A stretch of DNA of 64,000 bases from Rhodanobacteraceae bacterium (GTDB lineage: Bacteria > Pseudomonadota > Gammaproteobacteria > Xanthomonadales > Rhodanobacteraceae), in assembly GCA_030167125.1 (NCBI GenBank), contig CP126531.1, positions 2,644,578 to 2,708,577 on the forward strand. The letters run 5' to 3'. Within the stretch, counting starts at the first letter, position 1. Each line of letters starts with the position of its first letter. Made by a program: the position numbers and the translations under genes. This document shows positions 37,480 through 45,914 of this stretch, piece after piece. The notes under the pieces were generated by a model. That model saw only the letters and a list, made by a program, of their open reading frames with translations, searched no databases and was not told where the DNA came from.

Positions 37480-39086
37480 GGCGCGGCTCCATTGAAATTC
37501 ACGAACGCCGGAATCGGCCCGATGCGATCGAGGCATTGGGTTTTCAGTTGCTTCGGCTGAAGGTTGGCGACGAAGTCGTCCAGCACGTCGGGCATGCAGC
37601 CGGCGTTGATCGCTTCTGCGTGTCCGAGTCCTTTCACGACCAGCGAGCGGGCATTGGAAAGTCCCTTCATCACCTCGTCGGCGAATGCGGGCGGCGTCAC
37701 CGGGTCGCGTTCGCCCGAAACCAGCAGCGTGGGAATCGACGACTTGAACGGTGCGTGGAAATCCTTCGGCATCGCGCCATGCGGCCACACCTTGCATTCG
37801 GCGATGAACGCCTTGATCAACTCGTCGCCCAGCAGCAGGTCTTCGTCCTGCGGGCGCGGCGTCAGCAGCGAGGCGTCTTCCGTGCAGATCACCGACATCT
37901 GCATGCCGCCTTCGATCGATTCCGAGAGATCGCCCGTGAGCAACTGCGCCTGGCCCATCAGTGGCGCGTAGTTGCCGTGCGCGGCTTCGTTCACCGCCAG
38001 CGGCAGCAGCGCCGCGGTGACTTCGCTGTAGGAGAACAAGCGGACCACGCCCGCCAGCGTGTCGGCCGTCAAGGCCTTGCTCACGGGCTTGTAGCTGTAC
38101 GGATCTTCGAACGTGACCTGTTGCGGCTGGCCCGCCTTCAATTTCGCATACAGCTGGTGCAGCGTCGCGTACCAGTCACCGAACGCCTGCTTGCAGGCGG
38201 GCGCCTTGTCGCAGGCTTGCGCCTGCAGCTTCAGCGAGTGCTGCAACGTCGTCGCGAAGGTTTCGCCCAGCACCAGCGAATTCGGCACCACGCCATCCAG
38301 CACGATGCTGCGCACGGCATCCGGATGCGCCGCCGCGTACTGCTGCGCGACGCGTGTGCCGTAGGACACGCCGACGAGATCGAGCTTCGGCGCGCCCAGC
38401 GCTTCGCGCACGGCCTCGAGATCGGCGATCGCGTCGCTGGTCGCGTAGTAGCGCGGATCTGCGGTCTTGCCGACTTCCTGCGCGCACTGGCCGACCCACT
38501 GCACGCGTTGTTCGATGCTGGGCTGCGCGGTGTCGCCCTGGTTCTTCAGCAGCTTCTCGAGCGCCGGGCATTTGAGCGGATGCGAATCGCCGGTGCCGCG
38601 CTGGTCCAGCAGCAGCACGTCGTGGTGCTTCCGCAGCGGCGCGAACGCGGGCGCGAGGTCGGGATAGGTCTGGATGGCCGATTGCCCCGGACCGCCCGCG
38701 AGATACACCACCAGGTCCTGCGCGGGCACGGCCGAATCGCTTTTCAGGATCGCGAGCTTCAGGTTGATGCTGCGCGATTCCGGATCGGCGCGGTTCTCCG
38801 GCACCGGGAACTTCGCGCAGAACGCCGCGACCGTGGCCGCCGAATGCGGGCGCTTCAGTTCGCAGGCGGTCAGCGTCAGCTTGCCCATCTTCAGCGTCTT
38901 CGGCGGCGCCGGCTTCCCCACCGGCTTGGTGGAAACCGTCGACGCCGAGGCCGGCGCGCTGGTCGCGTCACCATGGGTGTCGGCGTCGCCCGCGCGATGC
39001 TGCCTGCCCCACCATTGCAGGCCGAACGCGACCACCAGGATCACGACCGCGGCGATGCGCATGATCATGCGCGAATTCATCTTCAT
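37476..39086 (-). CDS. alpha/beta hydrolase with TAP-like C-terminus (tripeptidyl-peptidase type)
   Basis: 536 residues. A signal anchor (MIMRIAAVVILVVAFGLQWW) and a ~45-residue Ala/Thr-rich linker precede an alpha/beta hydrolase. The oxyanion region is LAGGPGQSA, the LLLDQRGTGDSHPL strand is prolyl-aminopeptidase-like, the nucleophile is Ser241 in GVSYGTR, the Asp lies in SGERDPVTPP and the His in GLGHAEA. Relatives are exported tripeptidyl or prolyl aminopeptidases. It would act in the periplasm. It is first among the coupled exporter genes, suggesting that the exporter and the peptidase share a substrate, but this is inference. Confidence 0.85.
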
Positions 39087-39287
39087 TCAGTGTTCCTCAT
39101 CCGGTTCGAACATCGATTCGATGCGTTGCTTGAACAAGCGCGCCAGCTTGAACGCGAGCGGCAGGCTGGGGTCGTACTTGCCGTTCTCGATCGCATTGAT
39201 GGTCTGGCGCGACACGTCCAGGTGCTCCGCCAGTTCGCCCTGCGACCAGCCGTGGGCCTCGCGCAATTCGCGCACGCGGTTTTTCAT
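39087..39287 (-). CDS. XRE-family helix-turn-helix regulator
   Basis: 66 residues, nearly all helix-turn-helix: KNRVRELREAHGWSQGELAE, DVSRQTINAIENGKYDPSLP, LAFKLARLFKQRIESMFEP. This short YozG/Cro-like type usually binds DNA as a dimer and is commonly paired with a small membrane protein. Its ATG shares a base with the stop of the upstream membrane gene (39287), and the hydrolase gene begins directly after its stop, so the whole 39694-35573 stretch may be one operon. It probably binds the two TGTCAAG-N4-CTTGACA palindromes ahead of the operon. Confidence 0.93.
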   Translation of the reverse strand: MKNRVRELREAHGWSQGELAEHLDVSRQTINAIENGKYDPSLPLAFKLARLFKQRIESMFEPDEEH

Positions 39288-39694
39288 CAGCAGTTCCAGG
39301 CGCCGGTCATGCGGCGCACCAGCACCAGGCGCGTGGCGCCGTACACCAGGCACAGCGCGGGGAACACCCAGATCAGCACGTCGCCGCCGACCGTCCAGAC
39401 ATGCGCGATCGCCAGGAACGCGCCGACGATGCTGGCGACGCTGACCACGCCCATCGCCACGCTCAGCGCGATCAGGTGCATGCGCTGTTCCAGCTCGTCG
39501 CCGCGCATCACCATGCGCGCGGCCAGCGCGATCACCGCCACCACCGGCAACGCCGGCAACAGCGCCAGCAGCGTGCGCAACGCGAGGCCTTCGGTCTTGG
39601 CGACCAGCGGCCACTCGAACAGCATCAGCGCGACGTAGACCGCCATGATCGCCAACAGCTGCAGGTTGTATTTGCCCTTGGATATGCGTGCCAT
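39287..39694 (-). CDS. small four-helix membrane protein
   Basis: 135 residues from ATG 39694, preceded by AAGGGGCGA. Four hydrophobic segments are seen (LLAIMAVYVALMLFEWPL, LLALLPALPVVAVIALAAR, IALSVAMGVVSVASIVGAFL, VLIWVFPALCLVYGATRLV) with MRGDELEQRMHL between the second and third. Membrane proteins of this size with the DELEQR motif are frequent partners of short XRE regulators; the pair may sense membrane state. No function is established. First gene after the paired operators. Confidence 0.75.
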   Translation of the reverse strand: MARISKGKYNLQLLAIMAVYVALMLFEWPLVAKTEGLALRTLLALLPALPVVAVIALAARMVMRGDELEQRMHLIALSVAMGVVSVASIVGAFLAIAHVWTVGGDVLIWVFPALCLVYGATRLVLVRRMTGAWNC

Positions 39695-39705
39695 CGTTCG
39701 CCCCT

Positions 39706-39723
39706 TGTCAAGTTTGCTTGACA
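39706..39723. promoter_or_regulatory. XRE operator, proximal palindrome
   Basis: TGTCAAG-TTTG-CTTGACA, a perfect 7-N4-7 palindrome ending 12 bp upstream of the membrane gene start, at about +6 to +23 of its predicted transcript. A bound dimer would block transcription. Confidence 0.75.
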
Positions 39724-39728
39724 CGGCG

Positions 39729-39757
39729 AAGTTAGTGGACGTTTCGAAGTTTGTCAA
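39729..39757 (-). promoter_or_regulatory. promoter of the XRE/membrane-protein operon
   Basis: On the minus strand TTGACA (39757-39752), a 17-bp spacer, TAACTT (39734-39729). The -35 box is a consensus hexamer and is itself one arm of the distal palindrome, so operator and promoter are the same bases. Confidence 0.7.
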
Positions 39758-39769
39758 GCATGCTTGACA
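39752..39769. promoter_or_regulatory. XRE operator, distal palindrome
   Basis: TGTCAAG-CATG-CTTGACA, same arms as the proximal copy, 46 bp away centre to centre. It covers the -35 box of the minus-strand promoter and lies just upstream of the efflux operon's direct-repeat box, so a bound regulator might also affect that operon. Confidence 0.75.
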
Positions 39770-39777
39770 CGTTCATT

Positions 39778-39794
39778 GCTAAGTACCGGCTAAG
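39778..39794 (+). promoter_or_regulatory. PmrA/QseB-like box ahead of the RND efflux operon
   Basis: GCTAAG-TACCG-GCTAAG, a perfect direct repeat with 11-bp period, 22 bp before the efflux operon start. It matches the 6-N5-6 layout of PmrA/QseB boxes (consensus CTTAAG repeats) and the box at 48073-48089. The short distance to the ATG implies a very short or leaderless mRNA, or repression. Confidence 0.6.
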
Positions 39795-39816
39795 CGTTCA
39801 CCACGATCCTGCCGCG

Positions 39817-41229
39817 ATGCCGAAATCACAGGTCCATGCTGCGTGCCTGCTCGCCGGCCTGGCGGCCGCGCTGCTGGCTGGTTGCGCCGTTTATCACCCG
39901 CTGCCGCTGGACGCGGGCCGCGGTCCCGCGCGCGTCACCGACATCGAGGTGCCTGTCGCGTCGATGCCGGTGCCGGCGCTGCGCACGTATCCGTTCGATC
40001 CCGCGAACGGCCTCGACGTTACCGAAGTCGCGATGCTGGCGGTCGCCAACGACCCGCAGTTGAAAACGCAGCGCGACGCCGCGGGCGTCGCGCACGCGCA
40101 GGCGTACGCCGCGGGCCTGCTGCCCGATCCGCAGTTGAATTACGAGCACGACCGTCCCGCCGCCGGCAGCCCGCAGGGCACGACCACCGCCTACACCGCG
40201 GGATTGACGTTTGACCTCGGCAACCTCATCACGCGCTCGGCGCGCGTGAAATCCGCGCGCGCCGGCGCGCAGCAGGTCGACCTGGACCTGCTGTGGAGCG
40301 AATGGCAGGCCATCGCCGAAGCGCGCACGCTGTTCGATCGCATGTATTTCCTGCGCGAACGCGCGGCAAGGCTGGAACGCGAGCGCGCGGCGCTGGCGCC
40401 CGTGCAGGCCGCGATAACGCGCGCGCTGCATTCCGGCGACCTCACCTATGACGTCGCGGGCGCGGGCCTGAATGCGGCGGCCGATGCCGCCAACCAGTTG
40501 GGCGACGCGCAACGGCAACTGCACCAGGCCGAACACGACCTGCACAACCTGCTCGGCCTCGACGCTTCCGTACCGCTGCAGCTCACCGGCGCGCCGTTCA
40601 CCGTCGAACCGGACGAAGGCGAAGTGCAGCGCGCGCTTTCCGGCATGGCCCGGCGCCGCCCCGACCTGTTGGCGCTGGAAGCCGGCTATCGCGCGCAGGA
40701 CGAGAAACTGCGCGCCGCGATACTCGCGCAGTTTCCGGCGATCACGGTGGGTTTCGTGAAGGCGCGCGACAACGGCAACATCTCCAGCAACGGGCTGTCC
40801 GTTTCGCTTTCGCTGCCGCTGTTCGACGGCAACCGCGGCAACATCGCGATCGAACGCGCGACGCGCCAGCAACTGCACGACGAATACGCGGCGCGGCTGC
40901 TGACCGACCGCAACGACGTGCAGCGCCTCTCGGCCGATCTGCGTACCGACCGCGCGCTGCACGGCTCGCTCGCCGCCCACGCCGCGCGCCTGGCGCAGGC
41001 GCGCGACGCCGCCAAGATCAACTACGCGGCCGGGCGCCTGGAATGGCCCACCTATCTCGCGATCCGCGCGAGTTCACTGGCCGCCGATACCGCCTTGCTG
41101 ACACTGGAACAGGACACCCACGAAACCGCGATCGCACTGGACGCACTGGTGGGCGCATGGCCGGATGCGGCATTCGCCGAAAACAATCAAAAGAATTTGT
41201 CCGCAAATGAACGCAAAGAACGCAAATAA
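39817..41229 (+). CDS. TolC/OprM-type outer-membrane efflux lipoprotein
   Basis: 470 residues from ATG 39817, which opens a lipoprotein signal (MPKSQVHAACLLAGLAAALL then AGC). Two OEP repeats are seen: VTEVAMLAVANDPQLKTQRD ... LPDPQLNYEHD, and ARRRPDLLALEAGYRAQDEK ... GLSVSLSLPLFDGNRG. This is the outer-membrane duct of a tripartite RND pump. Its last ~10 residues (NLSANERKERK) are encoded by a dispersed repeat that also covers the start of the next gene; the two genes overlap by 23 bp. First gene of the operon. Confidence 0.9.
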   Translation: MPKSQVHAACLLAGLAAALLAGCAVYHPLPLDAGRGPARVTDIEVPVASMPVPALRTYPFDPANGLDVTEVAMLAVANDPQLKTQRDAAGVAHAQAYAAGLLPDPQLNYEHDRPAAGSPQGTTTAYTAGLTFDLGNLITRSARVKSARAGAQQVDLDLLWSEWQAIAEARTLFDRMYFLRERAARLERERAALAPVQAAITRALHSGDLTYDVAGAGLNAAADAANQLGDAQRQLHQAEHDLHNLLGLDASVPLQLTGAPFTVEPDEGEVQRALSGMARRRPDLLALEAGYRAQDEKLRAAILAQFPAITVGFVKARDNGNISSNGLSVSLSLPLFDGNRGNIAIERATRQQLHDEYAARLLTDRNDVQRLSADLRTDRALHGSLAAHAARLAQARDAAKINYAAGRLEWPTYLAIRASSLAADTALLTLEQDTHETAIALDALVGAWPDAAFAENNQKNLSANERKERK

Positions 41230-41294
41230 GAGCAAAAAGAACTTCCGCAACTTCTTGTCGCAGCATTCGCGTTCATTCGCGTTCATTTGCGGAC
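41199..41294. repeat. 'gtccgcaaatgaacgc' inverted repeat spanning two gene ends
   Basis: GTCCGCAAATGAACGC (41199-41214) is exactly complementary to 41279-41294, and both arms continue with 'gcaaagaacgc'/'gcgttcattc' variants. The insert is visibly AT-richer than its neighbours. It encodes the end of the outer-membrane gene and the first ~29 residues of the adaptor gene. Confidence 0.8.
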
Positions 41295-42340
41295 TGCTTC
41301 CGCTTTTGGCTGCTTGCTCGCATGGCGCCACGGATACGGAATCGCAACCGCCTGTCGACGTCAGCACCGCGATGCCGGTGCGGCAGACGTTCCACGCCAC
41401 GGTCGCGGCGTTCGGGCAACTCGGCGCCGACAGCCGCAACGCGCTGTCGCTCAGCTTGCCGCAGGCGGGCGAGGTCACCGCGACCGAGGCGCTCGCCGGC
41501 CAGCGCGTGAAACGCGGCGATGCCTTGCTGGAGCTCGCCACCGATCCCGCCACCCGCAGCGCGTACCTGCAGGCGCAGAGTGCGTTGAAGGTGGCCCGCG
41601 ACGATCTCGCCCGCACCGAACGCCTGCAGGCGGAAAAACTCGCCACCAACGCGCAACTCGACGCGGCGCGCAAGGCGCTGGCGGATGCGCAGGCCGCGCT
41701 GGACGCGCAGGCGAAACTGGGCGGCGCACAACCCATCGAGACGCTGCGCGCTCCCGCGGACGGCGTGGTGACCGCGCTCGACGTGCAGCACGGCCAGCGC
41801 GTGGCCGCCGGCGCGCCGCTGCTGCAATTCACGCCGACCGCGGCGCTCGCCGCACAGCTTGGCGTCGACCCCGGCGCGGCCGCCGGCGTGCACACCGGGA
41901 TGCCGGTGACGCTGCAATCGGTGTACGCCGCGCATGACGTGTCGCCGCTGCACGCCACGGTCGCGATGGTCGGCGATGCGGTGAATCCGCAAACGCACCT
42001 GGTGGACGTGGTCGCAACGCTCGACGAAAAAACACCGCTGCCGGCGGGCACTGCATTGTCGGCCCGCATCGCGACCGCGCCGCTGACCGCCTGGGCGGTG
42101 CCGCGCGACGCGCTGCAGAACGACGACCAGGGCGATTTCGTCTACCAGATCGAACAGGGCAAGGCCAAGCGCGTCGACGTGAAGGTGCTCGCGCCGGATG
42201 GCAGCCCGGTCGGGGTGGAGGGCGCGCTGGATGCCGCGGCGCCGGTGATCACGCTGGGCAGCTACGAGGTTTCCGACGGCGATCCGGTGCGCGCGTCGGC
42301 GCCGGCAGGCAGTGCGCCGCAGGGAACCGCCGCGCGATGA
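41207..42340 (+). CDS. RND efflux periplasmic adaptor (membrane-fusion) lipoprotein
   Basis: 377 residues from ATG 41207. A basic, Asn-rich leader (MNAKNANKSKKNFRNFL) precedes a hydrophobic stretch and lipobox (CGLLPLLAAC). The mature protein has an adaptor layout: VSTAMPVRQTFHATVAAFGQ, a biotinyl-lipoyl-like segment (EALAGQRVKRGDALLELA), a coiled-coil hairpin (about 120-180), the second lipoyl half (LRAPADGVVTALDVQHGQRV) and a beta-barrel. It links the RND pump to the outer-membrane duct. Its start region lies within a dispersed repeat. Its stop overlaps the pump gene by 4 bp. Confidence 0.9.
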   Translation: MNAKNANKSKKNFRNFLSQHSRSFAFICGLLPLLAACSHGATDTESQPPVDVSTAMPVRQTFHATVAAFGQLGADSRNALSLSLPQAGEVTATEALAGQRVKRGDALLELATDPATRSAYLQAQSALKVARDDLARTERLQAEKLATNAQLDAARKALADAQAALDAQAKLGGAQPIETLRAPADGVVTALDVQHGQRVAAGAPLLQFTPTAALAAQLGVDPGAAAGVHTGMPVTLQSVYAAHDVSPLHATVAMVGDAVNPQTHLVDVVATLDEKTPLPAGTALSARIATAPLTAWAVPRDALQNDDQGDFVYQIEQGKAKRVDVKVLAPDGSPVGVEGALDAAAPVITLGSYEVSDGDPVRASAPAGSAPQGTAAR

Positions 42341-45300
42341 ACATCGCCACGTGGTTCCAGGCGCACCGCCGTTCGCTGCTGTTCCTGGTGCTTGTGCTCG
42401 CGTTGGGCGGGCTGATGTCGGTCTTCAGCCTGCCGGTGGCGCTGTTCCCGAACGTCTCGTTTCCGCGCATCCGCGTCAGCATCGACGCGGGTGATCGCCC
42501 CGCCGACCAGATGGCGGTGGCGGTGACGCTACCGGCGGCGGAAGCGATCCGCGCGGTGCGCGGCGTGCGCGACGTGCATTCGGTCACCAGTCGCGGCAGC
42601 GCCGAGATCAACGTCGATTTCGACTGGGGCGCCGACATGGGCCGCGCCTATCTGGATGTCAACGCCGCGATGAGCCGGATCCTTCCGGAGTTGCCGGCCG
42701 GGGCGCGCGTCGAGGCGGTGCGGATGGACCCGACCGTTTCCGAACCGGTGATCGCCTACAGCCTGCGCAGCAACACGCTGACGCAGACCCAGATCTACGA
42801 CCTCGCGAAGTACCAGTTGGTCCCGCTGCTGAGCAGCGTCGAGGGCGTGGCCAAGGTGGACGTGCAGGGCCGCGGCACCGGCGAGCTGCATGTCGACATC
42901 GATCCCGCGAAGCTGCGCGCGCAGGATCTCACCCTCGCCGACGTGGAGCACGCGGTCGCCAGCGCCGCCGACATTTCGGGGCTGGGGAGGCTGGCCGATC
43001 ACTACAAGCTGCTCCTGATCCTTGCCAACAACCAGCCCGGCAGTGTCGATGCGCTGCGCAACGTGGTGGTGCGCGCCGGGCCCGACGGCGTGGTGCGGGT
43101 GGGCGACGTCGCCACCGTCACGCGCGACATCAAGCCCGAATGGGTGCGCACCGTCGCGGACGGCCAGCCCGCGATCCTGGTGCAGGTGTTCCAGCAGCCG
43201 TCCGCCAACAGCATCCAGATGGTCGATGCGATCAAGGCCAGGCTGGCCGACTACGCGCCGCAGATGCCCCGCGGCGTGAAGGTCGCGGCCTGGTACGACC
43301 AGACCCAGCTGGTGCGGGGCGCGGCTGGCAGCGTGCGCGACGCGATCCTGATCGGCATCGTGCTGGCCGGCGTGGTGCTGTTCCTGTTCCTGCGAAACAC
43401 GCGGGTGATCCTGATCGCGATGCTGGTGGTGCCGGCCACGCTCGCGATCACCACCCTGCTGCTGAAGATCTTCGGGATGAGCTTCAACATGATGACGCTG
43501 GGCGGGATGGCGGCCGCGGTCGGATTGTTGATCGACGACGTGGTGGTGATGCTGGAACACATCATGCGCCGCATCCGCGAGACGCAGGGTGCGATCGGCA
43601 CGCGCATCACGCAGGCGGCCCGTGAATTCGCGCATCCGCAGACCGGCTCGTCGCTCGCGACCATCGTGATCTTCCTGCCGCTGGCGTTCCTGACCGGCGT
43701 CACCGGCGCGTTCTTCAAGGCGCTGTCGCTGACGATGGCGAGCGCGCTGGTGATTTCCTATCTCCTCACGTTCATCGCGGTGCCGCTGCTGGCCGGGCGC
43801 CTGATCGACGAACGCCACGCGAAGGAGCATCCGCCGACGCGGCTGTGGCAGCGCTCGATGGCGCTTTACGAGAAGGTGCTGCTGCGCACGTTCGAATGGC
43901 CGGCGCTGCTGCTGCTCGGCCTGGTACCGCTGGTGGTGGTCGGCTTCTTCGCCTGGAAGTCGGTCGGCAGCGGATTCATGCCCAGGCTCGACGAAGGCGG
44001 CTTCGTCCTCGACTATCTTTCCGCGCCCGGCACCTCGCTCGAGGAAACCAACCGGTTGCTGGAAAAGGTGGGCGCAATCCTGCGCAAGAATCCCTACGTC
44101 GACACCTGGTCGCGCCGCACCGGCCTGCAGCTCGGCGGCGGCCTCACCGAAGCCAACACCGGCGATTTCTTCGTGCGCCTGAAGGACGGCTCGCGGCCGT
44201 CGACCGAAACGGTGATGGAGCACATCCGCGAACAGGTGGCGGCCAGCGTGCCCGGGCTGGACGTCGACGTTTCGCAATTGATCGAGGACATCATCGGCGA
44301 CTTGACCGCCGTGCCCGAACCGATCGAGGTGAAATTGTTTTCGGACGACGTGACGCAACTCGATGCCGCGTCGAAGAAGGTCGCTGCACAACTCCGGAAG
44401 ATCCGGGGCGTGGTCAGCGTGCGCAACGGCATCAACCCCGCGGGAGACGCCCTCGAGGTGCATGTCGACCCGGTGAAGGCGGCGTTGCTGGGCCTCGATC
44501 CGCAGGCCGTCACCGCGCAGGTCAACGCCGCGGTGGCGGGCACGCTGGCGGCCGAACTGCCGCAGGGGCCGAAGATGGTTGGCGTGCGCGTCTGGGTGCC
44601 GCCGGATGACCGCGCCGAAATCGAGCAGCTCGCGGCGCTGCCGATCAGCGACGGCCACGGCCACGTGTATCCGCTGTCGCGCGTCGCCACGCTGACGCAA
44701 CAGCGTGGCCAGCCCGAAATCGACCACCAGAACCTGAAGCGGATGCTCGCGGTGACCGCGCGCATCGAAGGACGCGACCTCGGATCGACGATGGCCGACG
44801 TCAAGAAGGTGCTGCAAAGGCGCGGCGAATTGCCGGCCGGGATGTATTACGAGCTGGGCGGCCTGTACCAGCAGCAGCAGATCGCGTTCCATGGACTGCT
44901 GATCGTGATGATGACGGCCGTCGCGCTGGTGTTCACCCTGCTGGTGTTCCTGTACGAGAGCTTCCGCATCGCGATCGTGATCCTGGTCCAGCCGCTGCTG
45001 GCGATCTGCGCGGTGTTCATCGGGCTGTGGTTGACCGGCATCGAACTCAACATCTCGGCAATGATGGGCATGACCATGATCATCGGCATCGTCACCGAAC
45101 TCGCGATTTTCTATTTTTCCGAACTCGCCGAAATCCGGGCCCACGCCGGCGACGAACAACGCTCGTTGCGCGAACTGTTGCTGGAAGCCGGCAAACGCCG
45201 CAGCCGCGCGATCCTGATGTCGGCGATCGCCGCGATCCTCACGCTGTCGCCGCTGGCGCTGGCGATCGGGCGCGGCTCGCGCATGCAGCAACCGCTGGCG

Positions 45301-45411
45301 ATCGCGATCATCTTCGGGATGGCCGCGGCGGTGCCGCTGGTGCTGGTGGTGATGCCGGTGCTGTACAAGGTGCTGCACCGGGATCGCCGCGGCAGGACAG
45401 CCGCCGGTTGA
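42337..45411 (+). CDS. RND-family efflux pump permease
   Basis: 1024 residues, full length, with twelve expected membrane helices and two large periplasmic loops. The N-terminus (WFQAHRRSLLFLVLVLALGG, LPVALFPNVSFPRIRVSIDA) and the fourth helix GMAAAVGLLIDDVVVMLEHI, with the Asp-Asp pair used for proton relay, are RND hallmarks. The Asp-Asp and SVTSRGSAEINVDFDWGADM favour the drug-efflux (HAE) type over heavy-metal CzcA types. The substrate is unknown. It is coupled to the adaptor upstream and overlaps a DUF2127 gene downstream. Confidence 0.93.
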   Translation: MNIATWFQAHRRSLLFLVLVLALGGLMSVFSLPVALFPNVSFPRIRVSIDAGDRPADQMAVAVTLPAAEAIRAVRGVRDVHSVTSRGSAEINVDFDWGADMGRAYLDVNAAMSRILPELPAGARVEAVRMDPTVSEPVIAYSLRSNTLTQTQIYDLAKYQLVPLLSSVEGVAKVDVQGRGTGELHVDIDPAKLRAQDLTLADVEHAVASAADISGLGRLADHYKLLLILANNQPGSVDALRNVVVRAGPDGVVRVGDVATVTRDIKPEWVRTVADGQPAILVQVFQQPSANSIQMVDAIKARLADYAPQMPRGVKVAAWYDQTQLVRGAAGSVRDAILIGIVLAGVVLFLFLRNTRVILIAMLVVPATLAITTLLLKIFGMSFNMMTLGGMAAAVGLLIDDVVVMLEHIMRRIRETQGAIGTRITQAAREFAHPQTGSSLATIVIFLPLAFLTGVTGAFFKALSLTMASALVISYLLTFIAVPLLAGRLIDERHAKEHPPTRLWQRSMALYEKVLLRTFEWPALLLLGLVPLVVVGFFAWKSVGSGFMPRLDEGGFVLDYLSAPGTSLEETNRLLEKVGAILRKNPYVDTWSRRTGLQLGGGLTEANTGDFFVRLKDGSRPSTETVMEHIREQVAASVPGLDVDVSQLIEDIIGDLTAVPEPIEVKLFSDDVTQLDAASKKVAAQLRKIRGVVSVRNGINPAGDALEVHVDPVKAALLGLDPQAVTAQVNAAVAGTLAAELPQGPKMVGVRVWVPPDDRAEIEQLAALPISDGHGHVYPLSRVATLTQQRGQPEIDHQNLKRMLAVTARIEGRDLGSTMADVKKVLQRRGELPAGMYYELGGLYQQQQIAFHGLLIVMMTAVALVFTLLVFLYESFRIAIVILVQPLLAICAVFIGLWLTGIELNISAMMGMTMIIGIVTELAIFYFSELAEIRAHAGDEQRSLRELLLEAGKRRSRAILMSAIAAILTLSPLALAIGRGSRMQQPLAIAIIFGMAAAVPLVLVVMPVLYKVLHRDRRGRTAAG

Positions 45412-45914
45412 TCAACGCGTCATTCCGGGAATGGAGTCCGGCCGCCACGAAAATCACGCTACACCAGGCTTATCTCGCCGGCATCGCGTTGAAGGGGTTC
45501 GACGGGCTCGTCGAAATCGCCGGCGGCGCGGCGCTGCTCCTGCTCAGCCGCGCGACCCTGCTGCGGATTGCCGCATGCGTGTCAGGCTCGGATTCATCCG
45601 GCACGCCGCACGGCGCCATCGCAGCCTACGTGTTGCACACGACCGCGACCTTGGGCGCCGGCACGCAGCATTTTGCGAGCGCCTACCTGCTCGTCCACGG
45701 CGCGATCAAGGTCGGACTGGTCGCGGGCCTGCTGCGCGGATGGCGCGCGGCCTACCCGTCCGCCCTGCTGGTCCTGACCGCCTTCATCGGCTATCAGTGC
45801 TGGCGCCTGTTTCGATTCCATTCGCCCGCGCTCGGCGTTTTCACCGCGATCGACATCGCCATCGTGCTGCTGATCTGGCGCGAATGGCGGTCGCTCAAGC
45901 GTCGGCCCGCCTAG
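45408..45914 (+). CDS. DUF2127 membrane protein
   Basis: 168 residues from a TTG at 45408 that overlaps the pump gene's stop; no in-frame ATG or GTG precedes the conserved part. The sequence TLHQAYLAGIALKGFDGLVE, GTQHFASAYLLVHGAIKVGL and TAFIGYQCWRLFRFHSPALG with three or four hydrophobic segments matches DUF2127. No function is known. Its overlap with the RND pump gene suggests it is the last gene of the efflux operon. Its 3' end overlaps the convergent histidine kinase gene by 20 bp. Confidence 0.75.
   Translation: MINASFREWSPAATKITLHQAYLAGIALKGFDGLVEIAGGAALLLLSRATLLRIAACVSGSDSSGTPHGAIAAYVLHTTATLGAGTQHFASAYLLVHGAIKVGLVAGLLRGWRAAYPSALLVLTAFIGYQCWRLFRFHSPALGVFTAIDIAIVLLIWREWRSLKRRPA

Noticed and set aside
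42529..45378. 949-codon minus-strand frame over the RND pump
   Set aside because: Antisense shadow; the translation is His/Gln/Arg-rich nonsense, while the plus strand encodes a complete RND permease.
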